Shown here: one piece after another, positions 25,835-34,079 of the stretch
How positions within the stretch are numbered: the first letter of the stretch is position 1
Layout: every line of letters begins with the position of its first letter
Source: Holtiella sp036655075
GTDB lineage: Bacteria > Bacillota > Clostridia > Lachnospirales > Cellulosilyticaceae
Direction: 5' to 3'
DNA: 64,000 nucleotides
Assembly: GCF_036655075.1 (NCBI RefSeq)
Contig: NZ_JAVVQU010000007.1
Span: forward strand, 1 to 64,000
Notes under the pieces: generated by a model
The model's database searches: none
What the model was told of the DNA's origin: nothing
What the model saw: only the letters and a program-made list of their open reading frames with translations
Position numbers and translations under genes: made by a program

Positions 25835-26316
25835 GTCTACAAGTCGCAGGTTTCTTAGACCACTCTCTAGTCAATGGTGAAGGCTTTAGAAGTGTTATTT
25901 TTCTTTCTGGTTGTCATCACCACTGCCCAGGTTGTCACAATGTCGCTATGCAGGACTTTGCTTATGGAGATCAACACTCCATCCAAGCCATTCTAGATAA
26001 GATTAAAAAGAACCTTCCTCTCATAGATGGTGTCACCTTATCTGGAGGAGATCCCTTTGAACAAAGCGTGTATCTCCTCCCCCTTTTACAAGGGATTCAT
26101 TCACTAGGTCTTACCATCTGGTGCTACACAGGTTATATCTATGAAGACTTGCTTGAAAATCCTAGCCACAATGCCTTGCTTCCCTATATTGATGTCCTTG
26201 TAGATGGACGGTTTGAAGCCAGTCTCCAAACAGATACAAAAAGATACGTAGGTTCTTCTAACCAACGTATCTTAAAACTCTTAAATGGCATTGCTCTACA
26301 AGAACTAAAATATTAA
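25831..26316 (+). CDS. nrdG: Anaerobic ribonucleotide reductase activating enzyme (radical SAM)
   Basis: This 161-aa radical SAM activase binds a [4Fe-4S] cluster through the CxxxCxxC motif, visible as GCHHHCPGCHN (near residues 28-36), and uses SAM to generate the glycyl radical on NrdD. The GGDPF motif (LSGGDPFEQ) is the SAM-binding GGE-type element. Length matches NrdG. It overlaps nrdD by 4 bp, so the two are translationally coupled. No separate ribosome site is needed. Confidence 0.96.
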   Translation: MSLQVAGFLDHSLVNGEGFRSVIFLSGCHHHCPGCHNVAMQDFAYGDQHSIQAILDKIKKNLPLIDGVTLSGGDPFEQSVYLLPLLQGIHSLGLTIWCYTGYIYEDLLENPSHNALLPYIDVLVDGRFEASLQTDTKRYVGSSNQRILKLLNGIALQELKY

Positions 26317-26343
26317 ATGGCAAAAAACAAACGTGCTAATTTA

Positions 26344-26772
26344 CTACTTCTTCCATTGGAACAACACAATGCCTGCTGCAATCACACCTACAGCCAAAAG
26401 TTTTGTCCATTGAAACGTGGATTTCTCTGTTCCAAATAGCCCTAACAGTTGAATCAAATAAGAACCTACTATTTGAGCAATTAGTATAAGCATGGTTGCA
26501 CCTGCTGGACCTAACTTAGATATAGATAAAATAACGGTATACACAATCCCTGCGCCTAGCACTCCACCTAAAAGATAAAACTTGTTGACACTTTTTAGGC
26601 CACCAAGATCCGCATCCCTTACAAATACTAGTACAATCAAACAAGTTATGAGCCCAATGCCATGTACAATGGCATTGGTAAACCATAATCCTGCTTTTTC
26701 ATTGACACGGGTGTTAAATACGCCTTGTATACTCATTAAAAGCCCTGATAAAATCGCTACTAAACTTGCCAC
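26344..26772 (-). CDS. DMT-superfamily small membrane protein (YdcZ/DUF606 type)
   Basis: This 142-aa protein with five predicted helices (for example LVAILSGLLMSIQGVFN and LLAVGVIAAGIVLFQW) has the DUF606/YdcZ layout, half the size of ten-helix EamA transporters. Such half-size proteins act as dimers or pairs; no substrate is established. The start codon is GTG at 26772, with GGAGG 7 nt upstream. It lies downstream of asnA, 75 bp away in the same orientation, and convergent with nrdG. Whether it is in the asnA unit is unclear. Confidence 0.75.
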   Translation of the reverse strand: MASLVAILSGLLMSIQGVFNTRVNEKAGLWFTNAIVHGIGLITCLIVLVFVRDADLGGLKSVNKFYLLGGVLGAGIVYTVILSISKLGPAGATMLILIAQIVGSYLIQLLGLFGTEKSTFQWTKLLAVGVIAAGIVLFQWKK

Positions 26773-26847
26773 CTTCTCGCCTCCACTTACCTTTTTGTTT
26801 TCGGTTAGTTTTGGAAAAAAGCTAAGTTTTTATACGCTTATCTTGTC

Positions 26848-27855
26848 TTATAGAAGATGAATACCTTGTTTTTCACAAGCTTCAAGCATTTCATCTGGCC
26901 AACTTGAAGCTTGCACCTCGCCAATATGCATCTTGTGTAAGAAGAACATACAAATGCGAGATTGACCAATCCCACCACCAATGGTATATGGAAGTTTTTT
27001 ATCTAAAAGTAAGCGGTGGAATTCTAATGTTTTACGCTCTGTACAGCCTGCAACTTCTAACTGACGTTCAAGTGCTTCTTCATCCACACGGATACCCATA
27101 GAAGACAATTCAAAAGCACAATCAAGCAATGGATTCCAGAACATAATGTCACCATTTAAGCCCCAATCGTCGTAGTCAGGTGCACGCCCATCATGCCTTT
27201 GTCCATTAGAAAGCACCTCACCTATTTGCATAATGAATACAGCTTTTTTAGCTTTACAAATGGCATTTTCTCTTTCTTTTGGTGTCATATCTGGATACAA
27301 CATCAAAAGTTCTTCTGAAGTGATGAACGTAATTTCTTCTGGTAACCATCTTTCAAGCATTGGATATTCATGCACAATATAGTTTTCAGTTTTAACAAAA
27401 GCATTATAAATACGTTTGACTGTATCTTGTAAATAAGTCATGTTACGCATTTCTTTTGTAATGACTTTTTCCCAGTCCCACTGGTCTACGTAAATCGAAT
27501 GAAGATTATCCACCTCTTCATCTCGTCTTATAGCATTCATATCTGTGTAGAGCCCTTCACCTACTTCAAACTGATACCTTGCAAGCGCCATACGTTTCCA
27601 CTTCGCCAGTGAATGTACTATTTCTACTACTGCACCTTGGTCATCAAGTAAGTCAAAGCTTACAGGTCTTTCTATCCCATTTAAGTTATCATTAAGCCCT
27701 GTCTCTGGTTTTACAAAAAGTGGTGCTGATACACGTGTTAAACACAACTCATAGGCCAATGCTGTTTCAAAGTAATCTTTAAGCTTTTTGATTGCTACCT
27801 CTGTTTCTCTTAAATCTAATGCGGATGCATATCCTTCTTTTACATATAGTTCCAT
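26848..27855 (-). CDS. asnA: Aspartate-ammonia ligase (asparagine synthetase A)
   Basis: AsnA makes asparagine from aspartate, ammonia and ATP using a fold related to class II aminoacyl-tRNA synthetases. This 335-aa protein shows family segments LTRVSAPLFV, RPVSFDL, SIYVDQWDWEK and a C-terminal TIGGGIGQSRICMFFL with the class II motif 3-like Arg. Length (about 330) fits. I start at the ATG at 27855 because AAAGG lies 9 nt upstream; a GTG three codons earlier abuts the SD. Expression is controlled by the Asn T-box directly upstream. Confidence 0.95.
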   Translation of the reverse strand: MELYVKEGYASALDLRETEVAIKKLKDYFETALAYELCLTRVSAPLFVKPETGLNDNLNGIERPVSFDLLDDQGAVVEIVHSLAKWKRMALARYQFEVGEGLYTDMNAIRRDEEVDNLHSIYVDQWDWEKVITKEMRNMTYLQDTVKRIYNAFVKTENYIVHEYPMLERWLPEEITFITSEELLMLYPDMTPKERENAICKAKKAVFIMQIGEVLSNGQRHDGRAPDYDDWGLNGDIMFWNPLLDCAFELSSMGIRVDEEALERQLEVAGCTERKTLEFHRLLLDKKLPYTIGGGIGQSRICMFFLHKMHIGEVQASSWPDEMLEACEKQGIHLL

Positions 27856-27887
27856 CTTATTCACCCTTTCTTTAAAAACAAATAAAA

Positions 27888-28105
27888 AAACCTTCGTCCT
27901 CTCATAGATTGAAAGGGACGAAGGTTATCATTCGTGGCCACCCTATTACATTTCATCAAACGTACAGATTCCTCGATACGTATTAGATATAACGGTCTAC
28001 CCCGTCTAAGCCTACTCGTTAACAACTTTCGGTTAGCAGCTCCAAGATGTTCTTCCACTACAACGCCGCCGCTGGCTTTCACCTTCCCCAGCTCTCTTTA
28101 GACTT
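27888..28105 (-). ncRNA. T-box riboswitch, asparagine-specific, upstream of asnA
   Basis: On the minus strand, Stem I begins AAAGAGAGCTGGGG (about 28100-28085), with the AG-bulge/distal-loop region through AACATCTTGGAGCTGC. The specifier is AAC (28020-28018) directly before the usual GAGTAGG, decoding Asn and matching the asnA target. The T-box sequence is AGGGTGGCCACG (27946-27935). The terminator is CCTTCGTCC paired with GGACGAAGG (27925-27917 with 27899-27891), followed by a run of T. Uncharged tRNA-Asn would stabilise the antiterminator and switch asnA on. Confidence 0.92.
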
Positions 28106-28154
28106 TGTTATCAGCTTACTCTTCTTTTCCTAGCTTTTATAGTAATATGCTAGA

Positions 28155-28183
28155 ATTATATATAACTTTATTCTTATTGTCAA
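28155..28183 (-). promoter_or_regulatory. Consensus sigma-A promoter of the asnA T-box
   Basis: On the minus strand TTGACA (28183-28178), exactly 17 bp, then TATAAT (28160-28155): a perfect consensus promoter about 50 bp before Stem I of the T-box. Confidence 0.9.
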
Positions 28184-28196
28184 GTGTATGTAATTT

Positions 28197-28922
28197 TTAA
28201 TCTTCGAGTTGTGGAAAAGGTAAAAATCTATTCCAATCAAAGTCTTTGCCCAACCCTTCTTGTTCAAGCCAATCTATAAAAGTTTCTTGAATGTTATGAA
28301 TGTGATACGTTACAAGATGCACCAAATTTTGCTTATCTTCTGCTTCTAAAGCCTGGACCATTTCTTTTTGGTGAGATAATTCATTCATTAACTCTGGAAT
28401 CAAATGATAAATGTACACGAGATAGCGTTCTATACGTACAAAATACTCTTCGTACATTTTACTGAGTTCCTTATTCTGTGCAAAATCACAAAACACTTGG
28501 TAGAACAAACGATAGTGCCTACAATATACATCTGAGCTTTCCGGGGTTTTCATTTTTTCTATAATAAACTTAAGCTTATGTAACGCTTCTTTGTCCATTG
28601 TATCTTCCATCAAGTCTATGCATCCTACTTCAAATACTTTACGGACTTCAAACAGCTCTTCCATCTCCTTAAAGCTCATGTTTGTTACAAGTGCACCCTT
28701 ATTACGTATACATTTCACTAATCCTTTTGCTTCTACCTGAATGAGCGCTTCACGAACCGGAATCAAACTCACCTCAAATTGTTTAGCGATTTCGTCTTGT
28801 TTAAGCTGTACCCCTCCTCTATACTCACCTTGCAAAATAGCATCTTTTAAAGCTTCTGCGATAAGATCAGGCATATTTTTGTAGCTTTGTATTCTATCTA
28901 GGGTAAATATTTTTGTATTCAT
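28197..28922 (-). CDS. GntR family transcriptional regulator (FadR/FCD type)
   Basis: This 241-aa regulator has an N-terminal winged helix (about 18-85; KDAILQGEYRGGVQLKQDEIAKQF and VSLIPVREALIQVEAKGLV, the GntR recognition region) and a C-terminal all-helical FCD effector domain (about 95-225) with the usual Asp/His metal-binding type residues. The effector, usually a small organic acid, is unknown. No SD precedes the ATG at 28922. Instead TATAAT lies 6 bp before it, so the mRNA may be leaderless. It is divergent from the TetR gene, with a shared inverted repeat between them. Confidence 0.83.
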   Translation of the reverse strand: MNTKIFTLDRIQSYKNMPDLIAEALKDAILQGEYRGGVQLKQDEIAKQFEVSLIPVREALIQVEAKGLVKCIRNKGALVTNMSFKEMEELFEVRKVFEVGCIDLMEDTMDKEALHKLKFIIEKMKTPESSDVYCRHYRLFYQVFCDFAQNKELSKMYEEYFVRIERYLVYIYHLIPELMNELSHQKEMVQALEAEDKQNLVHLVTYHIHNIQETFIDWLEQEGLGKDFDWNRFLPFPQLED

Positions 28923-28928
28923 AGTTAC

Positions 28929-29009
28929 ATTATATCAAATTTTTATATAAAAATATAATATTTTTTAATTTTTTTATTTACTTGTTATCACTTAAACATT
29001 TGATATAAT
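28929..29009. promoter_or_regulatory. Divergent promoter region with 11-bp inverted repeats
   Basis: ATTATATCAAA (28929-28939) and TTTGATATAAT (28999-29009) are perfect inverted copies. Each contains the -10 TATAAT of one of the two divergent regulator genes. On the plus strand TTGTTA (28982-28987), 16 bp, TATAAT (29004-29009) is a good promoter for the TetR gene. On the minus strand the -10 ends 6 bp before the GntR ATG. The repeats may be a common operator as well as promoter elements. Confidence 0.6.
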
Positions 29010-29031
29010 ATGTGTTGAAAGGGAGGTCCTT

Positions 29032-29640
29032 ATGCCAAAAATTATACATGACCTGAATAAATGCATTGAACAAAGCGCTCTAGAACTTTTCAATGCCCAT
29101 GACTATAACCAAGTGGATATGAAGATGATTGCAAAGAAATGTCATATTGCTGTCGGTACACTTTATAACTACTATCCCAACAAAAAACAGCTCTTTATTC
29201 ACATTTTAGAATGTAGTTGGCGCGAGACATCTCACGATTTAGATAAAATTTATGCAATGAATTTGACACCGGAAGAAAAACTTTCTCAAAGCATTGAGAT
29301 TCTCTACGATGACATTGCCCATCGTAAAGGGATGGGCAAGCTCCTTTACAAAGTATTGGCAACTCAAATTATGGAAGCTGAAATGACAGACCTTTTCCAT
29401 ACGATCTTCTTTCAACTTGAACGGCTTTTTGACAGCTTCTTGAAAAAGAGTTTCTCTTGTAGCCCTGAGACGATGAATATTAGACTTGCTAAGTCCCTCA
29501 TCACTCAAATTCAAAATGCCATTTCTTCCTACCCCCATGAACGCGAAGATAACTTACACTTTATCCAAGACTTCTTCTACAACTCTATGCACGTAGACTT
29601 GTCTTTGAAAACGGTGTATTTAAAAGACCATACGATGTAG
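29032..29640 (+). CDS. TetR family transcriptional regulator
   Basis: This 202-aa repressor-type protein has an N-terminal TetR HTH (about 8-55): IEQSALELFNAHDYNQVDMKMIAKKC, then HIAVGTLYNYYPNKKQLF, the characteristic recognition helix. A divergent helical ligand domain follows. No target transporter is adjacent, so the ligand and regulon are unknown. GGGAGG lies 6 nt before the ATG. The gene ends within a bidirectional terminator at 29622-29654. Confidence 0.88.
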   Translation: MPKIIHDLNKCIEQSALELFNAHDYNQVDMKMIAKKCHIAVGTLYNYYPNKKQLFIHILECSWRETSHDLDKIYAMNLTPEEKLSQSIEILYDDIAHRKGMGKLLYKVLATQIMEAEMTDLFHTIFFQLERLFDSFLKKSFSCSPETMNIRLAKSLITQIQNAISSYPHEREDNLHFIQDFFYNSMHVDLSLKTVYLKDHTM

Positions 29641-29654
29641 TTGTATGGTCTTTT
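29622..29654. terminator. Bidirectional terminator between tetR-like gene and ung
   Basis: AAAAGACCATAC (29622-29633) pairs perfectly with GTATGGTCTTTT (29643-29654). It overlaps the TetR stop codon and also serves convergent ung. Confidence 0.8.
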
Positions 29655-29669
29655 GTCTTATCATTTTAT

Positions 29670-30347
29670 TTATTTTAAGTTAGGAATTTGCCAGTCAATA
29701 GGACATTTGCCTTCACTTACTAAGTGTACGTTCACTTGTTTAAAGTGATCACACCCAAAGAATCCACGATACGCTGAAAGGGGACTTGGGTGAACTGCTG
29801 TAAGAACAATATGCTTTTTGTTGGTAATCAAACTTTGTTTACGCTTAGCTGGTGTCCCCCAGAGTAAGAAGATAACTGTTTCATCTTTTTCATTTAAAAG
29901 TTGTATAATGTGGTCTGTGAGCTGCTCCCATCCCTGATTTTGATGAGACTGTGGCGTCCCTGCACGTACAGTCAAAACAGTATTCAAAAGAAGTACGCCC
30001 TGCTTTGCCCAATGCATCAAATACCCATTGTCTGGAATGTAACACCCTAATGATTGGTGAAGCTCCTTATACATATTCTGAAGAGATGGCGGTGTAGGGA
30101 TACCTGGATTCACAGAAAAGGCCATCCCATGAGCTTGATTAGGCCCATGATAAGGGTCTTGCCCTAAAATCACCACTTTAGTATCTCCATAAGATGTGAC
30201 ACGTAAAGCGTTGAAGATATCCTCTTTAGGCGGATATACGGTATAGTTACTATATTCTTGTTTTAAAAAATCTCTCAGTGCTAAATAATACAGTTTATTA
30301 AATTCTTCTTGTAGTTTTTCATCCCAATCGTTATTTAAAAGTACCAT
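29670..30347 (-). CDS. ung: Uracil-DNA glycosylase, family 1
   Basis: Ung excises uracil from DNA as the first step of base excision repair. This 225-aa protein has the water-activating motif GQDPYHGPNQAHG (catalytic Asp64), the uracil-binding region GVLLLNTVLTVR, and the Leu-intercalation loop HPSPLSAYRG with the catalytic His. Length matches family 1. GGGAGA lies upstream of the ATG. The YitT-family gene lies 14 bp upstream in the same direction, so the two may be co-transcribed. Confidence 0.97.
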   Translation of the reverse strand: MVLLNNDWDEKLQEEFNKLYYLALRDFLKQEYSNYTVYPPKEDIFNALRVTSYGDTKVVILGQDPYHGPNQAHGMAFSVNPGIPTPPSLQNMYKELHQSLGCYIPDNGYLMHWAKQGVLLLNTVLTVRAGTPQSHQNQGWEQLTDHIIQLLNEKDETVIFLLWGTPAKRKQSLITNKKHIVLTAVHPSPLSAYRGFFGCDHFKQVNVHLVSEGKCPIDWQIPNLK

Positions 30348-30361
30348 GTTGTTGTCTCCCT

Positions 30362-31219
30362 CTAACTTTTAAGTTTAAAGCCTTCACCCATAACTTCATG
30401 CAAATTTTGCACAGTCACAAAGGCATTCTTGTCTATTTGACTCACATATTCTTTTAGGCGTATAAACTCTCCTCGGTCTACAACCGTTGTAATGACACTC
30501 TTACGTTTATTGCTATAGGCCCCTTCTGCATTATACTTAGTGGCACCTCTTCCAAGTTCCTCTAAAATGTAAACCGTAATAGGCTGTACTAAGCTTTCCT
30601 CACTTGGAATAATCACCATGTACTTTTCTACACTAAAACCTGAAATAAAGTAGTCAATAAGTGTAGTGGTAATGAGCACACCAAGGGCTGCATATAATCC
30701 TTTTTCCACTCCAAACTGACTAATCGCTAGCAATACTACCGCCATATCTGCTATAAGCAAGCTCGTGGCTATATTGAGGTGCGTATATTTTGAAATAATT
30801 TTTGCAATAATATCTGTTCCACCTGAAGAAGCTTCTTGGTTAAAAATAACTGCCTGCCCAAAAGCAATAAAGAGTGCTCCAAAGATAAGGATGACAAGGT
30901 GGTCACGACTTAGCATATTCACCTTAGGTATGAGGTGCTCAAAAATACGCATGGTCAGGGCAATGGATAAGCTTGACGTCATACTTTTAATACCAAACCC
31001 TGCACCAAGTGCTATAAACCCTACTAGAAACATTAAAATATCTAACCCAAAGACAAGTACACTAATAGGAATTTGTGGTACAACCGATTGAAGGACAATG
31101 GCTAACCCACTAATGCCACCTGCTGCAAATTGTGCAGGTGCCCAAAAGAAATAAATCCCTATTGCTACGGCTATGGAGCCTAGAACAATTTTAACATACG
31201 TCATGATTTGGTGTTTCAA
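30362..31219 (-). CDS. YitT family membrane protein (DUF2179)
   Basis: This protein of about 285 aa has five to six N-terminal helices (for example IVLGSIAVAIGIYFFWAP and LVFGLDILMFLVGFIALGAGFG) and a cytosolic C-terminal DUF2179 domain (about 200-285; KRKSVITTVVDRGEFIRLKE). The function of the family is unestablished. Start choice: GAGGTG followed by 6 nt and TTG at 31219 is the best ribosome site. A GTG three codons earlier and an ATG at 31204 are alternatives. It lies between ung and a GIY-YIG gene, all on the minus strand with short gaps. Confidence 0.85.
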   Translation of the reverse strand: MKHQIMTYVKIVLGSIAVAIGIYFFWAPAQFAAGGISGLAIVLQSVVPQIPISVLVFGLDILMFLVGFIALGAGFGIKSMTSSLSIALTMRIFEHLIPKVNMLSRDHLVILIFGALFIAFGQAVIFNQEASSGGTDIIAKIISKYTHLNIATSLLIADMAVVLLAISQFGVEKGLYAALGVLITTTLIDYFISGFSVEKYMVIIPSEESLVQPITVYILEELGRGATKYNAEGAYSNKRKSVITTVVDRGEFIRLKEYVSQIDKNAFVTVQNLHEVMGEGFKLKS

Positions 31220-31243
31220 TATGATCACCTCATTAAATTAAAA

Positions 31244-31489
31244 TTAAGTTAAAGATTTAATTAGTACTTCCTTCTTACTTCTTGTCAATTGCTTAATAGC
31301 ATATTCTCTTTTTAATGCCTCACTTTTATTTTCATAAGTCTCTTGATAGATCAACCGAACAGGCAACCGAGCTCTTGTATATTTTGCACCTTTTCCTTCA
31401 TTATGTGCTTTTAGTCGCTTTTCTATGTTATTGGTATAGCCTGTATAATAAGTTTCATCACTACATTTTACAATATATACAAAATGCAT
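31244..31489 (-). CDS. GIY-YIG domain protein (UPF0213/YhbQ type)
   Basis: This 81-aa single-domain GIY-YIG protein has the motif YIVKCSDETYYTGYTNN with the catalytic-type Tyr and Gly residues, then an Arg in KRLKAHNEGKGAKYTRAR and a Glu in the helix NKSEALKREYAIKQL. Stand-alone YhbQ-like proteins have reported or suspected DNA-nicking activity; the cellular role is unclear. GGAGGGATAATC precedes the ATG. It is the first gene of a possible three-gene unit with the YitT-like gene and ung. Confidence 0.88.
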   Translation of the reverse strand: MHFVYIVKCSDETYYTGYTNNIEKRLKAHNEGKGAKYTRARLPVRLIYQETYENKSEALKREYAIKQLTRSKKEVLIKSLT

Positions 31490-31501
31490 GATTATCCCTC
31501 C

Positions 31502-31529
31502 ACATATTTAAAATTTTGCAACATACAAT
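31502..31529 (+). promoter_or_regulatory. Sigma-E-like mother-cell sporulation promoter
   Basis: ACATATT (31502-31508), 13 bp, CATACAAT (31522-31529). The -10 is a perfect match to the sigma-E consensus CATACAAT and the -35 core ATATT is intact. The spacer is 1 bp shorter than usual. It lies about 35 bp upstream of the P-loop protein ATG. Confidence 0.55.
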
Positions 31530-31567
31530 AGATAAGTAATTGTTTATGCCCTTAAGGAGGTAATTTC

Positions 31568-32665
31568 ATGACTCAAATAGGTAATATCAAACATGTTTTC
31601 CCCGGTAGTAACACCCCCCACGGCTTCCACTCTTTCTTTAGCTATATTTTACCACAAAAAGAAGCACACCAACTATATATTATTAAAGGTGGACCTGGTA
31701 CTGGTAAATCTTCTTTTATGAAACGCATTGGTGTCTATGCCACAGAACAAGGCTTAGACGTAGAGTTTTTCCACTGCTCCTCAGATCCTCAATCTCTAGA
31801 TGCCCTTGTAATTCCAAGTCTTAAAGTAGGCTTCTTAGATGGTACAGCACCTCATGTTACCGATCCCATTACCCCCGGTGTAACAGACCAAATCTTAAAC
31901 TTTGGGAACAACTGGGACACAGAGAAATTGGTACCTTTTAAAGAAGAAATTATGGCCATTAACGACCGTCTTAAAAATCAATTTACCAAATCTTACTTCT
32001 ATTTTGATGCTGCGAAAAGTATTTATGATGCTTATATTTTTGCTGAAAGTAAAGCCATTAATGTAACCGCCAAACTTAAACTTGAAAAACAAATTCTTTC
32101 TCAAATCTTTGCTAATGTGACTGACAAAGAAGAACTTGGTTTATCCCGTCATCTTTTTAGTACTGCACTCACAGGTGAAGGTATCTTAGACTACATTCAT
32201 ACCATTATTGGCACCACTAAAAACATCTATTTCATCAAAGAAAGTCTAGGCTGCAATAGCAAACAGCTTATGATCCAAATTGCAAATACTGCAGTATCTA
32301 AAGGCTACCGAATTGAGTGCTACCATTCTCCTATGGACGTAGATAAAATCGAAGACATTATGATTCCCGAGCTAAATATAGCTATCACTACTAGTCACAT
32401 GCTCCACAAGCCTCGTATTTTCCCTACTGTCATCTATGACATGACCACAGCTCTAGACTACTCACTTATCAAATCTATTGAGTTTGACCTAGACCGTGAC
32501 AAACGTCTCTTTAATGATTTAATTGATAAAGGTTGTAATACTATTGCTACAGCTAAAAAAATTCATGATGAACTTGAAAAATACTATATAGACGCTGTAG
32601 ACTTTTCACGTATTGATACCCTTTACGACACAATGATTGAAACATTATTTCCACCCCACAATTAA
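31568..32665 (+). CDS. P-loop ATPase with internal duplication (PRK06851-like)
   Basis: This 365-aa cytosolic protein is made of two related halves. The first has a full Walker A, KGGPGTGKSS (about 40-49), followed by FFHCSSDPQSLDALVIPSLKVG. The second repeats the layout with FIKESLGCNSKQLM (about 222-235) and CYHSPMDVDKIEDIMIPELNIA, but its Walker A has lost the Gly-rich loop and Lys-Ser. Only the N-terminal site can therefore bind ATP normally. Family function is unknown. AAGGAGG lies upstream, and a sigma-E-like promoter suggests sporulation-stage expression. It is monocistronic with its own terminator. Confidence 0.8.
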   Translation: MTQIGNIKHVFPGSNTPHGFHSFFSYILPQKEAHQLYIIKGGPGTGKSSFMKRIGVYATEQGLDVEFFHCSSDPQSLDALVIPSLKVGFLDGTAPHVTDPITPGVTDQILNFGNNWDTEKLVPFKEEIMAINDRLKNQFTKSYFYFDAAKSIYDAYIFAESKAINVTAKLKLEKQILSQIFANVTDKEELGLSRHLFSTALTGEGILDYIHTIIGTTKNIYFIKESLGCNSKQLMIQIANTAVSKGYRIECYHSPMDVDKIEDIMIPELNIAITTSHMLHKPRIFPTVIYDMTTALDYSLIKSIEFDLDRDKRLFNDLIDKGCNTIATAKKIHDELEKYYIDAVDFSRIDTLYDTMIETLFPPHN

Positions 32666-32676
32666 TCAAACTATAA

Positions 32677-32720
32677 AAAGATAGGCGTGTATGGAATCCA
32701 TACGTACCTATCTTTCTTTT
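32677..32720 (+). terminator. Intrinsic terminator of the P-loop ATPase gene
   Basis: AAAGATAGG (32677-32685) pairs with CCTATCTTT (32707-32715) with an inner GTATGG/CCATAC stem, followed by CTTTTTC. Confidence 0.8.
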
Positions 32721-32765
32721 TCACTCTACTCTTTTTATAAGCTATTCTACTACCAAGTACTCTAT

Positions 32766-34079
32766 TTATTTACTTTCAGTGTGCATCTTTAAATAATCCA
32801 CTAAGTTGACTAAAGATTTCTTTTCAGTAGCAAACTCAATCATACCCTCTCTACGGACTAAATCAAAGCTTGGGTCATAAGGAACAAACTCAATTGTAAT
32901 AACTTCCCCATCTAAGTACCCAAAGCGAATGGTTAATTCTGCAGGCCTTGGATTAGTCTCTTCAAACTTGGCATTGGTAAGATGCTTTGCAAGCTTTAAG
33001 TCCTCTAGCTGCTTAAGCATTTCTTCTTTTACATTTGGCTCAATCACTTGTCCATTTAGACTTGGTACTTGTTCTGCCTCTTTAAGTTGAAGTCTATAGA
33101 CTTCTTCTATGTGTTGAACCTCCACATAACTTAACTGTTTTCTATCTGGTGTATAGATTGTTTTGCTAATCCATTCAAAAGGCTGAATGCTTCTTAATTC
33201 ACTTTCAATACCTGATTTAATTTCATAGACTTCATCTTCTTGATTCATCTTAAAATAAAGGTTATTACCTACCTTAGTTCCAAAATCAAAAATGATTTCA
33301 TTATTTATTACAAGTTGTAACTCTGGTGTTTCAAGGCCATACTGTACAAGGTCTTTAGGCTCATCTTCTACTAGTCTTTTCATATCAATATTTTCTAAAA
33401 CTTGTAAGTAGGTTTCTACTTTCTCAGTATCCACTATATGTTTGGTACTAAAGGGTGCATGCATCATCCATGTTTCATCTTTTGTCAAAAGAAGGGTTGT
33501 AACACCTTTTTCTTTTAACTCTACTTTTTGTATATCTTGTAGCTGAGGCACCTGGACAACCTTTTCAATCATCTCACCTGTCGGAACCATCACACTAGCA
33601 AGCTCAATGTCTAACACAAGTGCCAATTTATCCCTTTCCTCAAGCCAAATGAACGTTGCATTTTCTTCTGGTACACTATGACCAAGCCAATAAGTATTTG
33701 AAGTTCCCTCTGTATTTTTCACAATTATTTTTTTAGAACTTTCCGTAATCCCATAAGTTGTTGGGTCTTGTACATTTTTTACAAGTTTATAAGACTGAAG
33801 GTTACCCATTTGATAAGCAATATTTTGGATAAGGCCTTGGTTATAAGCAACCATCGGATGTTTTATATTTTCCCAAGCTGTTCCTTTTTTCACAAAGCTT
33901 TGAACAGTATCCCCTTCTATTGTAATCTCTACAATACTCTCTGATGCCAACTCACATAAGTCCTGTTCTATCATTTCTAACGCTTCCACTTGACTGAGCT
34001 GATACCCTCTTATGCACAAAAAACCTATGCATACAATGAGCACACCTACTACCATTGTTATCATTGTTTTCTTTTTCAT
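32766..34079 (-). CDS. DUF4340 domain-containing membrane-anchored protein
   Basis: This 437-aa protein has an N-terminal anchor (about 5-24, MITMVVGVLIVCIGFLCI) and a long extracytoplasmic region of repeated beta-rich segments typical of DUF4340 (for example YGITESSKKIIVKN, YWLGHSVPEEN and YGLETPELQLVIN). DUF4340 proteins are often linked to gliding-type ABC transporters (GldG-like genes), but none is adjacent here. I start at 34079, where AAAGGAG lies 8 nt upstream; an upstream in-frame ATG has no ribosome site. It appears monocistronic. Function unknown. Confidence 0.8.
   Translation of the reverse strand: MKKKTMITMVVGVLIVCIGFLCIRGYQLSQVEALEMIEQDLCELASESIVEITIEGDTVQSFVKKGTAWENIKHPMVAYNQGLIQNIAYQMGNLQSYKLVKNVQDPTTYGITESSKKIIVKNTEGTSNTYWLGHSVPEENATFIWLEERDKLALVLDIELASVMVPTGEMIEKVVQVPQLQDIQKVELKEKGVTTLLLTKDETWMMHAPFSTKHIVDTEKVETYLQVLENIDMKRLVEDEPKDLVQYGLETPELQLVINNEIIFDFGTKVGNNLYFKMNQEDEVYEIKSGIESELRSIQPFEWISKTIYTPDRKQLSYVEVQHIEEVYRLQLKEAEQVPSLNGQVIEPNVKEEMLKQLEDLKLAKHLTNAKFEETNPRPAELTIRFGYLDGEVITIEFVPYDPSFDLVRREGMIEFATEKKSLVNLVDYLKMHTESK

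Noticed and set aside
27861..28082. 73-codon ORF in the asnA leader (minus)
   Set aside because: It lies wholly inside the T-box riboswitch, whose conserved elements explain the sequence; there is no ribosome site.
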